Shown here in pieces: positions 1 to 8,545 of a DNA stretch of 64,000 nt; within the stretch, counting starts at the first letter, position 1, and each line of letters begins with the position of its first letter. The stretch lies in assembly GCF_001969385.1 (NCBI RefSeq), contig NZ_CP014796.1, forward strand, positions 4,233,501 to 4,297,500, given 5' to 3'. Under the pieces are notes generated by a model, which saw only the letters and a list, made by a program, of their open reading frames with translations, made no database searches and had not been told where the DNA came from. The stretch is from Salipiger profundus. GTDB lineage: Bacteria > Pseudomonadota > Alphaproteobacteria > Rhodobacterales > Rhodobacteraceae. Position numbers and translations under genes: made by a program.

Positions 1-1
1 C

Positions 2-301
2 TACTTCGTGGGCGCCATGCGCGACGCGCTGGCCGATCACCCGCATGTCGGCGAAGTGCGCGGCGAAGGCATGCTCTGCGCCGTCGAGATGGTCGCCGAC
101 CGCGAGACGCGCCGCTTCTTCGACGCCTCCGAGGGCAAGGGCGCCAAGGTCGCCGCGGCGATGCTCGAGCGTGGCGTGATCGCGCGCGCCATGCCGCAGG
201 GCGACATCATCGGCTACGCGCCGCCGCTCTGCCTTACCCGTGCCGAGGCCGACGAGATCGTGTCGGTGACGGTGGACTCGATCAAGGCCGTGCTGGGCTG
301 A
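2..301 (+). CDS. Class III PLP aminotransferase, C-terminal part (5' end outside window)
   Basis: The open frame enters from the left edge and ends at the TGA at 299-301, so only about the last 99 residues are visible. The fragment reads GEVRGEGMLCAVEMV followed by a small-domain segment ending in LTRAEADEIVSVTVDSI, the usual C-terminal domain of fold-type I, class III (omega-amino acid:pyruvate or related) aminotransferases. The PLP lysine lies outside the window, so the substrate cannot be inferred. A strong intrinsic terminator follows 26 nt after the stop, so this is the last gene of its transcript. Confidence 0.85.
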   Translation, partial: YFVGAMRDALADHPHVGEVRGEGMLCAVEMVADRETRRFFDASEGKGAKVAAAMLERGVIARAMPQGDIIGYAPPLCLTRAEADEIVSVTVDSIKAVLG

Positions 302-327
302 CGCCCGACATCAGAAGCCAGGACCTG

Positions 328-360
328 ACCCGCGGCGCCCAGCGCCGCGGGTCTCTTTGT
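328..360 (+). terminator. Intrinsic terminator after the aminotransferase
   Basis: A perfect 11-bp stem (328-338 paired with 342-352) with a 3-nt loop, almost entirely G/C, is followed by the pyrimidine-rich run CTCTTTGT. It is well placed to end the upstream transcript. Confidence 0.85.
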
Positions 361-734
361 GTCCGCCTGCGTCCCTATTGAAGTGCGGTGGCAACGTTGA
401 TCAGGACGCACACCATTGGGAAAAAACTGTCTCCGGACAATGGTTCCACGTATCCAACGGGCCATGACGGGGAGCCTCCCGCTGATCTTGGGAGGCCGCG
501 ACGCAACGCAGGATACCGGTGCGGGTCTCCCAGTCATGCCGGCGTGACTGCCACTTCCTCCCTTTTCTGGCGAACTCTCCGATCCGGCGACGCACATTCG
601 TGAAGTGAGCGGAAATCCGTGCATGGCCTGACGCGACGCCCAAGCGTGTTAGACACTCAACCTGCGCACGCCTATAGGTTGCACTGCCTAACACTGAAAT
701 AACCCGCACAGGTGCAGCCATCAAACCCAGATGA
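361..734. other. Intergenic, no supported gene
   Basis: I see no coding region here with family features. Short open frames exist on both strands but have no recognisable motifs and no convincing ribosome binding sites. The 3' part presumably carries the promoter and translation start region of the acyltransferase. Confidence 0.5.
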
Positions 735-842
735 ACGGCAGCGGGCGCCGCCTCCACGGCCCCCCTGGATCATTCCGGCGAAAACAAGACCGCCAAACTT
801 CACCACCTTGACGGCGCCAGAGGCGTCGCGTCCTTCATCGTC

Positions 843-1895
843 TTGTTTCACCACTTGTGCCTGGCCTACGTCCCAGAGATCAAGGGCGGCATATTCGTCG
901 GTGGTATCAAGAACACGCCGCTGTATATCCTGATCAATGGCGACCTGGCGGTGTTCTTCTTCTTCGTCCTGTCAGGCTTCGTTCTTTCAATCGGCTTCTA
1001 CAACAACTTCCGATGGGACAAGTTGGTCATGTCCATCGCCAAACGGCTTCCACGGCTCTGGCTGCCTGCGGCGCTGTCGATTTTGGCCGGCCTGCTCGTG
1101 ATCCAGATGGGCGGCATCGGGATCTCGGAAAGGGTTGGTACGATTGAAGGCTCCAACTGGCTCTCGAGTTTCGCGAATGCGAAAATTCCGGAGGGCACGA
1201 GCTTCAGCCTTCTCGATGCCCTGAGGCAAAGTGTATCCGTGTTCCTTGTTCCAAAGGATTTCTACTACAATAGCAACCTGTGGACGATGTTCTTCGAGTT
1301 GTGGGGGAGCATGGCGGTGTTTCTCCTGCTTCCCGTGATCGTCGCGCTGCGCAGTTTCGGAGTCGGGACCCCGGTCATCATCCTGGTTCACCTCGCGGCG
1401 CTCGCTGTCCTGATCCTCGATCGCCATACGCCCATGGCCGCATTTGTCGCGGGGTCGGCTCTTTGCTACCTCTACCTTCACGGCAAGACCGATCTGAGGC
1501 TATCCCGCTGGCACCTTTTTCTCCTGGTCTGCATCGCTGCGCCCGGGGCCGCCGTAGGGTCCGGTCCGGTCTCGGTCGCAACACTGGCAGCGGCAATCGC
1601 ATTTCTTGCGATCCTCCTGTTCTACCCAGGTTTCACAGAAATCCTCTCCGGGCCTACAGGCAAGTGGCTGGGCGCTTTGTCTTTTCCTCTCTATCTCACG
1701 CATACGGTCATGCTTCTCGGCCCGGGAAACTGGATGCATCTCAACTCTGGATCTCCCATTGCGGCGATGGCGTTCACAACGGTCCTGTCCGTCGCCCTCC
1801 CTCTGGTGTACGTGGACCGGGGCTGGACACGGCGGGTGAACTCCGTTTTCAACACGAAACGCCTGAAGAGACTGCGCACGGCTCTCGACCCGTGA
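843..1895 (+). CDS. Membrane acyltransferase, acyltransferase-3 family (start uncertain)
   Basis: Integral-membrane acyltransferase-3 protein. The family transfers acetyl or other acyl groups to cell-surface polysaccharides or lipids. The hallmark NGDLAVFFFFVLSGFVLS lies near the N-terminus, followed by about eight to nine hydrophobic segments and a basic C-terminal tail. The first in-frame start is a TTG at 843, but the family's N-terminal motif HHLDGARGVASFIVLFHH begins upstream, at 801, in the same frame. The frame stays open back to a TGA at 732-734 and contains no ATG, GTG or TTG in between. The true start is therefore non-canonical (for example CTG 765), or a small frameshift has separated the gene from its start. 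The gene stands alone and its acceptor is unknown. Confidence 0.8.
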   Translation: MFHHLCLAYVPEIKGGIFVGGIKNTPLYILINGDLAVFFFFVLSGFVLSIGFYNNFRWDKLVMSIAKRLPRLWLPAALSILAGLLVIQMGGIGISERVGTIEGSNWLSSFANAKIPEGTSFSLLDALRQSVSVFLVPKDFYYNSNLWTMFFELWGSMAVFLLLPVIVALRSFGVGTPVIILVHLAALAVLILDRHTPMAAFVAGSALCYLYLHGKTDLRLSRWHLFLLVCIAAPGAAVGSGPVSVATLAAAIAFLAILLFYPGFTEILSGPTGKWLGALSFPLYLTHTVMLLGPGNWMHLNSGSPIAAMAFTTVLSVALPLVYVDRGWTRRVNSVFNTKRLKRLRTALDP

Positions 1896-2048
1896 CGCAA
1901 GACAGCCGGTCACGCCATCCGCCCCGATCGGATCGCTTCGTCCGATCGGCGGCACCATGGCAGAACACCGTTTTCAGATTTTCGGGAAGAGAAATACTTG
2001 CGGGTTGGGAACGACGTCCCGCCGCGCATCCCGCAATCCCACATCACA

Positions 2049-2261
2049 TTAGGGACCGCCCTGCCCGCCACCGGCCAAGGCCAGAACGAGGATACACGCC
2101 ACGGCCGCGAAGAGCAGCACAACTGCCACAAGCCAGAACCAGGACCGGTTGAAAATTGGTGTGGTCCCATAACAATTTCCGCACCGCGACCCTCCGAAAC
2201 GAAGCAAATGATCGCACTGGGGACAGGAAAAAAAGCGTCTCACACTCACGACAAAACCCAC
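2049..2261 (-). CDS. Small zinc-ribbon, single-TM membrane protein
   Basis: This 70-residue protein has two parts. The N-terminal zinc-ribbon-like segment has paired cysteines (CPQC then CGNC, 12 residues between the pairs). It is followed by one hydrophobic helix of about 23 residues (WFWLVAVVLLFAAVACILVLAL) and a Gly-rich tail. This layout is common among uncharacterised bacterial membrane proteins. I recognise no named family, and the function is unknown. The spacing of the four cysteines and the clean TM segment argue that it is translated. Confidence 0.6.
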   Translation of the reverse strand: MGFVVSVRRFFSCPQCDHLLRFGGSRCGNCYGTTPIFNRSWFWLVAVVLLFAAVACILVLALAGGGQGGP

Positions 2262-3014
2262 ATCTAATACATATTAATAATTCGAACGACCCGATGCGCA
2301 GAACGGATCTGACCTCCCCAGCATCGTTCAAAGCATGCATATGTAAACTCTTCGTCTCACCTGCATACCTCGAGGCATTAAGATTGGCGGTTCGCGCATA
2401 AAAAATTGCCACGGCGCGGCAGCGATGCCGTTCTGGCACGCGGACTGGCAATATACCAGGCGGCCGTGAGATATGCCCCGCTTGTCTGCGAACTGCCGAG
2501 ACGAAATCGGTCAATGCTACGAGCGCCCGCGGCCGATGCACTCCCGACGGGGTTCGACGCTGATGACTGTGGCACCAACCTGGCCGACCTGTTCGACTAC
2601 GGGCTGACTGCCGCCCCTTCCTGCCTTGCCGGACCCTTTAAGCGGCTCGAGGTGGGCCGGCTCGGCGGTTCGAGGATCCCGAGAAAGACCTGCGTATTGG
2701 CCGCCTGGAGGCACACCTGAACCCGGCAACGGCATGATCCGCTACCGTCATGCTGCCCGGAGGCCGACGAACGACAGGCTAGTACGGAATACCCTACCCA
2801 AATTCTAATCCTATTGATTTCAATTTCTTAACGAAAGATTAAGCTCTATTTTGGCTGCCGGTCCTCGACATGGCCGACCGCCCCCTTGTCAGGCCACGGT
2901 CGAATTTGCGAGGGCTTGGAGAGGCGCAAGGCAGCCCGGGGGCGTCCCCCTGCGCTGCGCGGAGGAGAACAGGCGCCCCGAACCGATACACGACAGTAAT
3001 TTGAGGAAAAAATC
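2262..3014. other. Intergenic region upstream of the RTX gene
   Basis: About 750 bases without a supported gene. Open frames here lack domains or good ribosome binding sites. The stretch at about 2795-2850 is distinctly A/T-rich for this genome and is the likeliest promoter region for the RTX gene. The segment at 3003-3014 (GAGGAAAAAATC) holds its ribosome binding site. Confidence 0.5.
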
Positions 3015-5150
3015 ATGCCGATTGGACAACAGCAGTCCGCGACAGTCACGTATGCTCCCAGCCCGGCGCGTGCCAACACCCTGACGCCGGTATCGAACGT
3101 CGATGACATCGAAAGCGTCCTGGTCGGGGATGGCACGATCAACCTCGACAACATCAGCTACACCGGAGCCGACGAGGCAATTTCGCTTCTCGAAGAGGGC
3201 TACACCATCAGCGAGATTTCCGGCACCGACCCGGCACCCACCGTCGGGATCGGATCTGGCATCTTTCTTTCAACCGGCGGCGCGCCGGGCACCGGGAACA
3301 CGACCGGCAGCTTCAGCGTCAGTCACGGCGAGCCGGGAAACGACAGTCTCGACCAGACCGTGCAGGACGCCTTCCCGGGGGCAGGTGAGACGCAGGACGC
3401 GGCGGTTGTCAGCTTTACCTTCGATTCCGCCGATCTCGGGGACGCGCAGTCGATCAGCCTCGACGTGTTCTTCGGCTCGGACGAGTACCCGGAGTTCGTG
3501 GACAGCCCGTTCGTCGACATTGCCGCGATCTACGTGAACGGCGTGAACTACGCCCTGTTCGACGGCGACCCCAACCAGCCATTGTCGATCGTCGCCGACT
3601 CGATCAACACGCCCGGGAACTTCTTCAACAATAACGGAGACGACGGCTCCGATGACGATCCCTACACCGGAACCTACGACACCGAGTACGACGGCTTCTC
3701 GACGCTGCTGAATATCCTCGCGCCGATCCAGGACGGCACGAATGAAATCACCATCGCGATTGCCGATACCGGTGACAGCTATTACGATTCCGGTCTGTTC
3801 GTCGGAAACCTGCAAGGGTCGAACTCGACTGTGAGCGGCAGCTACGTCAACGTGCAGGGAACGGAGGCCAGCGAGACCTTCGAGGGCAACGCGGCGCCCC
3901 AGTTGTTCAATCTCGGCGGCGGGTCGGACTCGATCTCCGGATCGGCGGAAGAGCTGGACGGCGATGTCGTCTCGGGCTTCGGGAACGATGACAGCCTGAT
4001 CGTCGAAGGCGCCAGCTTCGGATCCGACGACGTCACGGTCACCATGGGCTCCGCAATCCTCGACATCGACACCGATGGAGATGGCATCGCGGACACGACC
4101 GTCACGCTCGAAGGGGACTTCACCCAGGCATCCTTCTCCTACCTGACCGACGACGGGAACACGACGATCACGGCCGACGGCGTCATAACCGACGAGACTG
4201 CCCTGATCGGCACCGAAGGCAACGACACGCTGACCGGGACCCCGGATGCTGACACGATCCTCGCACTTGGCGGCGATGACATCGTCGACGGGGATGCCGG
4301 CGACGACGAAATCGACGCGGGCAACGCGAACGACTTCGTCGACGGAGGCGCCGGCAACGACACCATCCTCGGTGGCCAGGGCAACGACTCGCTGCTCGGC
4401 CGCGACGGAGACGACTGGGTCGACGGTGGCGACAACCACGACAACATCGCGCTGCACGAAGGCGACGACTATGCGCTTGGCAGCGAGGGCAACGACTCGA
4501 TCGGCGGTGGCGAGGGCAACGATACGCTCTACGGCAACTCCGGGAACGACGTGATCGGCGGCGGCACGGATGACGACTACATCAATGCCGGCGCCGATCA
4601 GGACGTCGCCTCGGGCGGCTATGGCGCTGACACGGTGATCGGTGGATCTGGCGACGACACGCTCGCAGGAAGCTACGGAAACGACACCGTCGATGGCGGC
4701 TCGGGCAATGACTCGATGGGCGGCGGTCTGGGCACCGACACACTCACCGGTGGCACCGGGAGCGACCAGATCGGCGCCGGTGACGGTGACGACTTCCTCT
4801 TCGGCGAGGCTGGCGCGGACTTCCTTGGCGGTGGTGCCGACAATGACGTTCTGAACGGCGGCAGCGGCGCCGATACGCTGAACGGCGGCACCGGCGACGA
4901 CACGCTGAATGGCGGCGAAGGCGCGGATCTGTTCGTCTTCAATGTCTACACCGACGGTGAAACCGACGTCATCGAGGATTTCGAAGATGGCATCGACATG
5001 ATCCGCCTGTTCGGTACGGGTCCTGCATCGCTCGAGATCACGGACGTGGACGGCGGCGCCCAGATCGAAATCGGTGACACCGGCCAGACGATCTATCTCG
5101 AGGGCATGACTGCAGACGCGCTCACCTCCGAGGATTTCCTCTTCGTCTGA
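3015..5150 (+). CDS. RTX calcium-binding secreted protein with choice-of-anchor L-like domain
   Basis: A 711-residue acidic protein. Residues of about 30-270 resemble the choice-of-anchor L domain (GIGSGIFLSTG, then a DVFFGSDEYPEFVDSPFVDIAAIYVNG-type block), a beta-rich extracellular module. From about residue 395 to 635 there are some twelve or more RTX nonapeptide repeats (GGxGxDxLx type), which fold into a calcium-binding beta-roll. The C-terminus (ADLFVFN, then VIEDFEDGIDMIRLFG) is the serralysin-like type I secretion end. It has no Sec signal peptide, as expected for a T1SS substrate. The start is set by GAGGAAAA just upstream. It is probably exported to the cell surface or biofilm matrix. 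No T1SS ABC exporter is encoded nearby. Confidence 0.88.
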   Translation: MPIGQQQSATVTYAPSPARANTLTPVSNVDDIESVLVGDGTINLDNISYTGADEAISLLEEGYTISEISGTDPAPTVGIGSGIFLSTGGAPGTGNTTGSFSVSHGEPGNDSLDQTVQDAFPGAGETQDAAVVSFTFDSADLGDAQSISLDVFFGSDEYPEFVDSPFVDIAAIYVNGVNYALFDGDPNQPLSIVADSINTPGNFFNNNGDDGSDDDPYTGTYDTEYDGFSTLLNILAPIQDGTNEITIAIADTGDSYYDSGLFVGNLQGSNSTVSGSYVNVQGTEASETFEGNAAPQLFNLGGGSDSISGSAEELDGDVVSGFGNDDSLIVEGASFGSDDVTVTMGSAILDIDTDGDGIADTTVTLEGDFTQASFSYLTDDGNTTITADGVITDETALIGTEGNDTLTGTPDADTILALGGDDIVDGDAGDDEIDAGNANDFVDGGAGNDTILGGQGNDSLLGRDGDDWVDGGDNHDNIALHEGDDYALGSEGNDSIGGGEGNDTLYGNSGNDVIGGGTDDDYINAGADQDVASGGYGADTVIGGSGDDTLAGSYGNDTVDGGSGNDSMGGGLGTDTLTGGTGSDQIGAGDGDDFLFGEAGADFLGGGADNDVLNGGSGADTLNGGTGDDTLNGGEGADLFVFNVYTDGETDVIEDFEDGIDMIRLFGTGPASLEITDVDGGAQIEIGDTGQTIYLEGMTADALTSEDFLFV

Positions 5151-5174
5151 CCAGACATTGATACACTCTTGCCG

Positions 5175-5212
5175 GCCGCCCGGGCGCTATACGCATCGGG
5201 CGGCTTCTTCGT
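5175..5212 (+). terminator. Intrinsic terminator after the RTX gene
   Basis: The 8-bp stem GCCGCCCG (5175-5182) pairs with CGGGCGGC (5197-5204) across a 14-nt loop and is followed by TTCTTCGTCC. It lies 25 nt after the RTX stop codon. Confidence 0.7.
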
Positions 5213-5501
5213 CCTCAGCCGCACAAGGCCGCTGACGGCCAGCATGCCGACGGCCGAGGGCTGCCCGGGCTCTTGAGAGGCCAAGGGAAAGCTTGTATTT
5301 CTGCAGCTGTAGAACTTTGCCTTGATGGCGGTCCCGCGTTCCAGCGTGGGCCGCTATTTTTCTTTCGGAGGCCCGAAGGAATTATATGTGACCTGTACGG
5401 CTCACCAATGCATGGTCCGGCATTATTCCAGAAAGACACCGTAACGAGATGCAGGGTTGCTGCCGCACCTTTGCAGGACATCTCGATTCTAACGGGGAAA
5501 A

Positions 5502-5546
5502 TGGCGCACCCGATAGGATTCGAACCTATGGCCTCTGCCTTCGGAG
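5502..5546 (-). other. 3' half of tRNA-Arg(CCG): probable integrase attachment site
   Basis: On the minus strand this segment reads as the 3' half of a tRNA. It has the anticodon loop CTCCGAA and 3' anticodon stem GGCAG, a variable region, a perfect T-arm (ATAGG-TTCGAAT-CCTAT), the acceptor 3' strand CGGGTGC, discriminator G and an encoded CCA. The 5' half (acceptor, D-arm and 5' anticodon stem) is missing; the sequence becomes unrelated right after the anticodon loop. A tRNA 3' fragment next to a tyrosine integrase gene is the classic footprint of an element integrated in a tRNA gene. An intact tRNA-Arg should lie at the far end, to the right of this site; I did not find one in the window. 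Confidence 0.8.
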
Positions 5547-5728
5547 CAATTAATCGTGGCCTATCCGAAATGCGCGACGCAGCACGCCACGGCACGCTAA
5601 CATCTTAAAATCGCTTGTGTTTAAGCTCGCTCGTCGTCGAAACCGATAGCCGCAACTACTCCGTAGCTTCCCCCCGACTGCTTACGTGGTGCTTACGCGG
5701 CTCAGTTGCTCAGATGATGAGGTTGACG

Positions 5729-7066
5729 ATGCCAAAGATCACAAAACGGTTGGTTGAAAGCGTTAAGAGCCAGAAGAAGGACTACGTTGTCTGGGACAGC
5801 GATATGTCTGGCTTCGGGCTGCGTGTTTTCGCTTCTGGGAAGCGCAGCTACGTGATCCAGTATCGCCGTGACGGACGGTCGCGCCGCTATACAATTGGCC
5901 TCCACGGTATCTGGACTGCCGAAACAGCCAGACGAGAGGCCAAGGTCCAGCTTGGGCGCGTCGCACAGGGCGATGATCCGGCCGAAGAGCGCCACGACGA
6001 CCGACAGGCCATGACCGTGCAACAGCTCTGCGAGCGCTACATAGAAGACCTGCACGCAGGTCTGATCTTGGGGAAACGAGGACAACCCAAGAGGCCAACA
6101 ACGGTCACCACCGATATTGGGCGGATCAATGGGCATATCATCCCGCTAATCGGCAAGAAGCGGGTACGCGATCTGACCAAAGCGGATGTTACGAAGATGA
6201 TGAATGACATTATCCTCGGGAAGACCCGTGCCACACGAAAGACCCAGAAGCTAAGGGGCAAGACGATCTTGCGGGGTGGCCAGGGCACAGCAACCCGTGC
6301 GGTCGGTTTACTGGGCGGTATCCTAACCTATGCGTCGGAGGCAGGCATCGTCGACAAGAACGTCGCGCACGGCATCAAGAAGCCCAAAGATCGCGTTCGC
6401 GACCGGCGTCTGACGCACAGCGAGTATCAGTTGATGGGGGAAATTCTGGACAAGGCCGAGCGGGATGAAAACCTCGCCACCATGGTCAGCATCGTTCGCC
6501 AGATCGCCCTCACGGGCTGCCGGCGCAGCGAGATCATCGAACTCCGCTGGTCCGATGTCGATCTTCCCAACAGCTGTCTGCGGCTATCAGAGACAAAGGA
6601 AGGTGCGTCCACACGACCGATAGGATTGGCGGTTGTCGAGTTCCTGGAAACGCAGAGCTTGAGGAAGGAAGGGCCCTTCGTGTTCCCAGGTGTGCGCGGC
6701 AACAACGCTTTCGGGAATTTTCCAAAACGATGGCGTCAGTTGTTCGAGAACACCGAACTTTCGGATATCACCGCACATGTCTTGCGTCACAGCTTCGCAA
6801 GCATAGCCCACGAGCTTGGCTTCAGCGAAATCACCATCGCGGCCCTCCTCGGGCACTCGAAGGGTTCGGTGACTAGCAAGTATGTGCATACCCTCGACAG
6901 CAGCCTCGTCATGGCCGCCGATACCGTCGCAGGCTACATCTCAGGGCTTCTGACTGGCAACCAATTCAAACAACCGGCCTACGCATTTGATCGGTCTGCC
7001 AGAAAACGCTCTCTCGACCAATTCCTCGACGGGGTGGCAACAGCGCGCGACGAGTTGGGTACATGA
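5729..7066 (+). CDS. Tyrosine recombinase / integrase of a tRNA-Arg-targeting element
   Basis: A phage/island-type integrase of 445 residues. It has an N-terminal Arm-type DNA-binding domain of the DUF4102 kind (DMSGFGLRVFASGKRSYVIQYR), a SAM-like core-binding domain, and a C-terminal catalytic domain with Arg in TGCRRSEIIELRW, HVLRHSFAS, the GHS box and the tyrosine in SKYVHTLD. The start at 5729 is preceded by TGAGG at 5717-5722 with 6-nt spacing. Earlier in-frame starts would add an unconserved leader. It is transcribed away from the tRNA-Arg fragment 180 bp upstream, so that site is probably its att site. All catalytic residues are present. Confidence 0.9.
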   Translation: MPKITKRLVESVKSQKKDYVVWDSDMSGFGLRVFASGKRSYVIQYRRDGRSRRYTIGLHGIWTAETARREAKVQLGRVAQGDDPAEERHDDRQAMTVQQLCERYIEDLHAGLILGKRGQPKRPTTVTTDIGRINGHIIPLIGKKRVRDLTKADVTKMMNDIILGKTRATRKTQKLRGKTILRGGQGTATRAVGLLGGILTYASEAGIVDKNVAHGIKKPKDRVRDRRLTHSEYQLMGEILDKAERDENLATMVSIVRQIALTGCRRSEIIELRWSDVDLPNSCLRLSETKEGASTRPIGLAVVEFLETQSLRKEGPFVFPGVRGNNAFGNFPKRWRQLFENTELSDITAHVLRHSFASIAHELGFSEITIAALLGHSKGSVTSKYVHTLDSSLVMAADTVAGYISGLLTGNQFKQPAYAFDRSARKRSLDQFLDGVATARDELGT

Positions 7067-7136
7067 CCCATGGGCCCTCTGGGCATACGCCCGGCTGCCG
7101 CGTTGGTCGAGGCGATCATTTATGCATCGCCTCGAG

Positions 7137-8318
7137 TTAGGACTTCCGCAACAACAGCAGCGCCAAGGTGGCCGAGATCGTGCCGAAGGCGCATGTGCCG
7201 CTCCAGCCCCACTCGGCGTATGCAGCGCCACCAATGCCGGCCCCGACCGCGCCACCAGCGAGCATGGTTGCCATGAATATGGTGTTAAGCCGGCTGCGCG
7301 CGTTCGGATCAAGTGCATAGACGCGCGACTGGTTGGCAACCTGGGAGGATTGCACAGCGAGATCCATGATCACGATGCCGGCGACCAACCCAATAATGGA
7401 ACCTTGCCAGAGCCCGAAAATGAGGAAGGCCAGTATCACGAGCCCTGCGCCCATCGACGCAACCATGGCGGGCCCACGCCTGTCTGAGAAACCGCCTGCG
7501 GTAGGCGCGGCAAGCGCGCCGACGACACCAACTAGCGCCAGAAGACCCACAGCCGTTCCTCCGAGTTCATACTGCGGCTCAGCCATCAGAAGCGCGAGGT
7601 TCGACCAAAAACCGATGAAGGCCGCAAAGATCAGGAATTGCGCCGCGACCACGGGCCGGAGAACGCTATACTTGCGTACCAACGTCCAAAGAGAGCCAAG
7701 CAGATGCAGATAGCTCAATTCGGTCGTCGGCATCGCACGCGGAAGCCAACGCGCCAGCGCCGCGCCAACAATGCTCATCACGACCGCGGCCAGCCAGAAC
7801 ACGTAAGGCCATCCCCAAAGGTCCGAGACTATGCCGCTGACCGTGCGGGCAAGCAGAATACCGATCAGGATGCCACCTGTTACCGTGCCGAGTACACGAC
7901 CTTGCTTGTCGGGCGGAGCCAGATGCACGGCGAGCGGCACGATCTGCTGGGCGACCGTGGCGAACAGGCCGACCGCGAAACTAGCAACAGCGAGCCACAC
8001 GAAGCCGGGCGAGACAGCCGCACCGATCAGCGCCGCCACGAGGGCGGCGATGGTCACGAGGATAAGCGACTTACGCTCGAGGCGGTCCCCGAGTGGTGCG
8101 AGGAAGAGCACCCCAAGCGCGTTGCCCGCCTGCGTCAGCACGGGCACGATGGCGGCGGTGCCAGCCGTCAGCCCGAAATCGGCTGTCAGATGGCCGAGGA
8201 AAGCCTGATTATAATAGCTGTTGGCGACGGCCGCGCCGGCACCAACTGCCAGAAGGCGGATCAGAGCGGCGGATAGATGTTCGGAACGGACACGGCCTGT
8301 TTGCATAGCATCAGACAT
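7137..8318 (-). CDS. MFS transporter, drug/metabolite efflux type
   Basis: A 393-residue major facilitator with twelve predicted helices. The loop 2-3 motif is LGDRLERKSL and the second-half equivalent is GFSDRRGP. The overall pattern (AVANSYYNQAFLGHLTADFGL at the start) is close to the YnfM/YgaY-like proton-driven exporters. It probably exports a small hydrophobic compound or a sugar; the substrate cannot be read from sequence. It is a single gene convergent with the integrase. A T-N11-A palindrome (8364-8376) lies 45 bp before its start, so it may belong to the LysR regulon described under findings. Confidence 0.88.
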   Translation of the reverse strand: MSDAMQTGRVRSEHLSAALIRLLAVGAGAAVANSYYNQAFLGHLTADFGLTAGTAAIVPVLTQAGNALGVLFLAPLGDRLERKSLILVTIAALVAALIGAAVSPGFVWLAVASFAVGLFATVAQQIVPLAVHLAPPDKQGRVLGTVTGGILIGILLARTVSGIVSDLWGWPYVFWLAAVVMSIVGAALARWLPRAMPTTELSYLHLLGSLWTLVRKYSVLRPVVAAQFLIFAAFIGFWSNLALLMAEPQYELGGTAVGLLALVGVVGALAAPTAGGFSDRRGPAMVASMGAGLVILAFLIFGLWQGSIIGLVAGIVIMDLAVQSSQVANQSRVYALDPNARSRLNTIFMATMLAGGAVGAGIGGAAYAEWGWSGTCAFGTISATLALLLLRKS

Positions 8319-8360
8319 GCACTACGGCCTTGTTCGCACAACTGACGTCTCTTGCCGAGA

Positions 8361-8380
8361 GAATGAGATTTTCTAATCTT
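8361..8380 (-). promoter_or_regulatory. LysR-type box upstream of the MFS gene
   Basis: On the minus strand this reads TTAGAAAATCTCATT, a T-N11-A palindrome with one mismatch to the consensus shared by eight other sites in this window. It ends 45 bp from the MFS start codon. Confidence 0.45.
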
Positions 8381-8545
8381 GCCCGCTTCCTGCGGGACGC
8401 AACGCACCTTTGCTGAGGTCGGTCGGGACGGAAACATCAAGCTTTCTGCAGAGGACTGAGCTTGGCGCCAGGCGCGGTGCGCTTCCATTTCGAAGAGCCG
8501 CGCGATGGATGCAAATCGTCGGTATGCCCCCCCACGATTGATGCC

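Noticed and set aside
2406..2720. 104-codon plus-strand frame upstream of the RTX gene
   Set aside because: No family, no clear ribosome binding site, and composition unlike the neighbouring genes.
3270..4457. Long open frame antisense to the RTX gene
   Set aside because: Its valine- and aspartate-rich composition is the mirror of the RTX repeats; the plus strand has clear domains and a good ribosome binding site.
4200..4930. Regularly spaced repeats that could be taken for a CRISPR array or tandem DNA repeat
   Set aside because: They are degenerate 27-bp coding repeats of RTX nonapeptides, in frame and variable in DNA sequence; there are no unique spacers.
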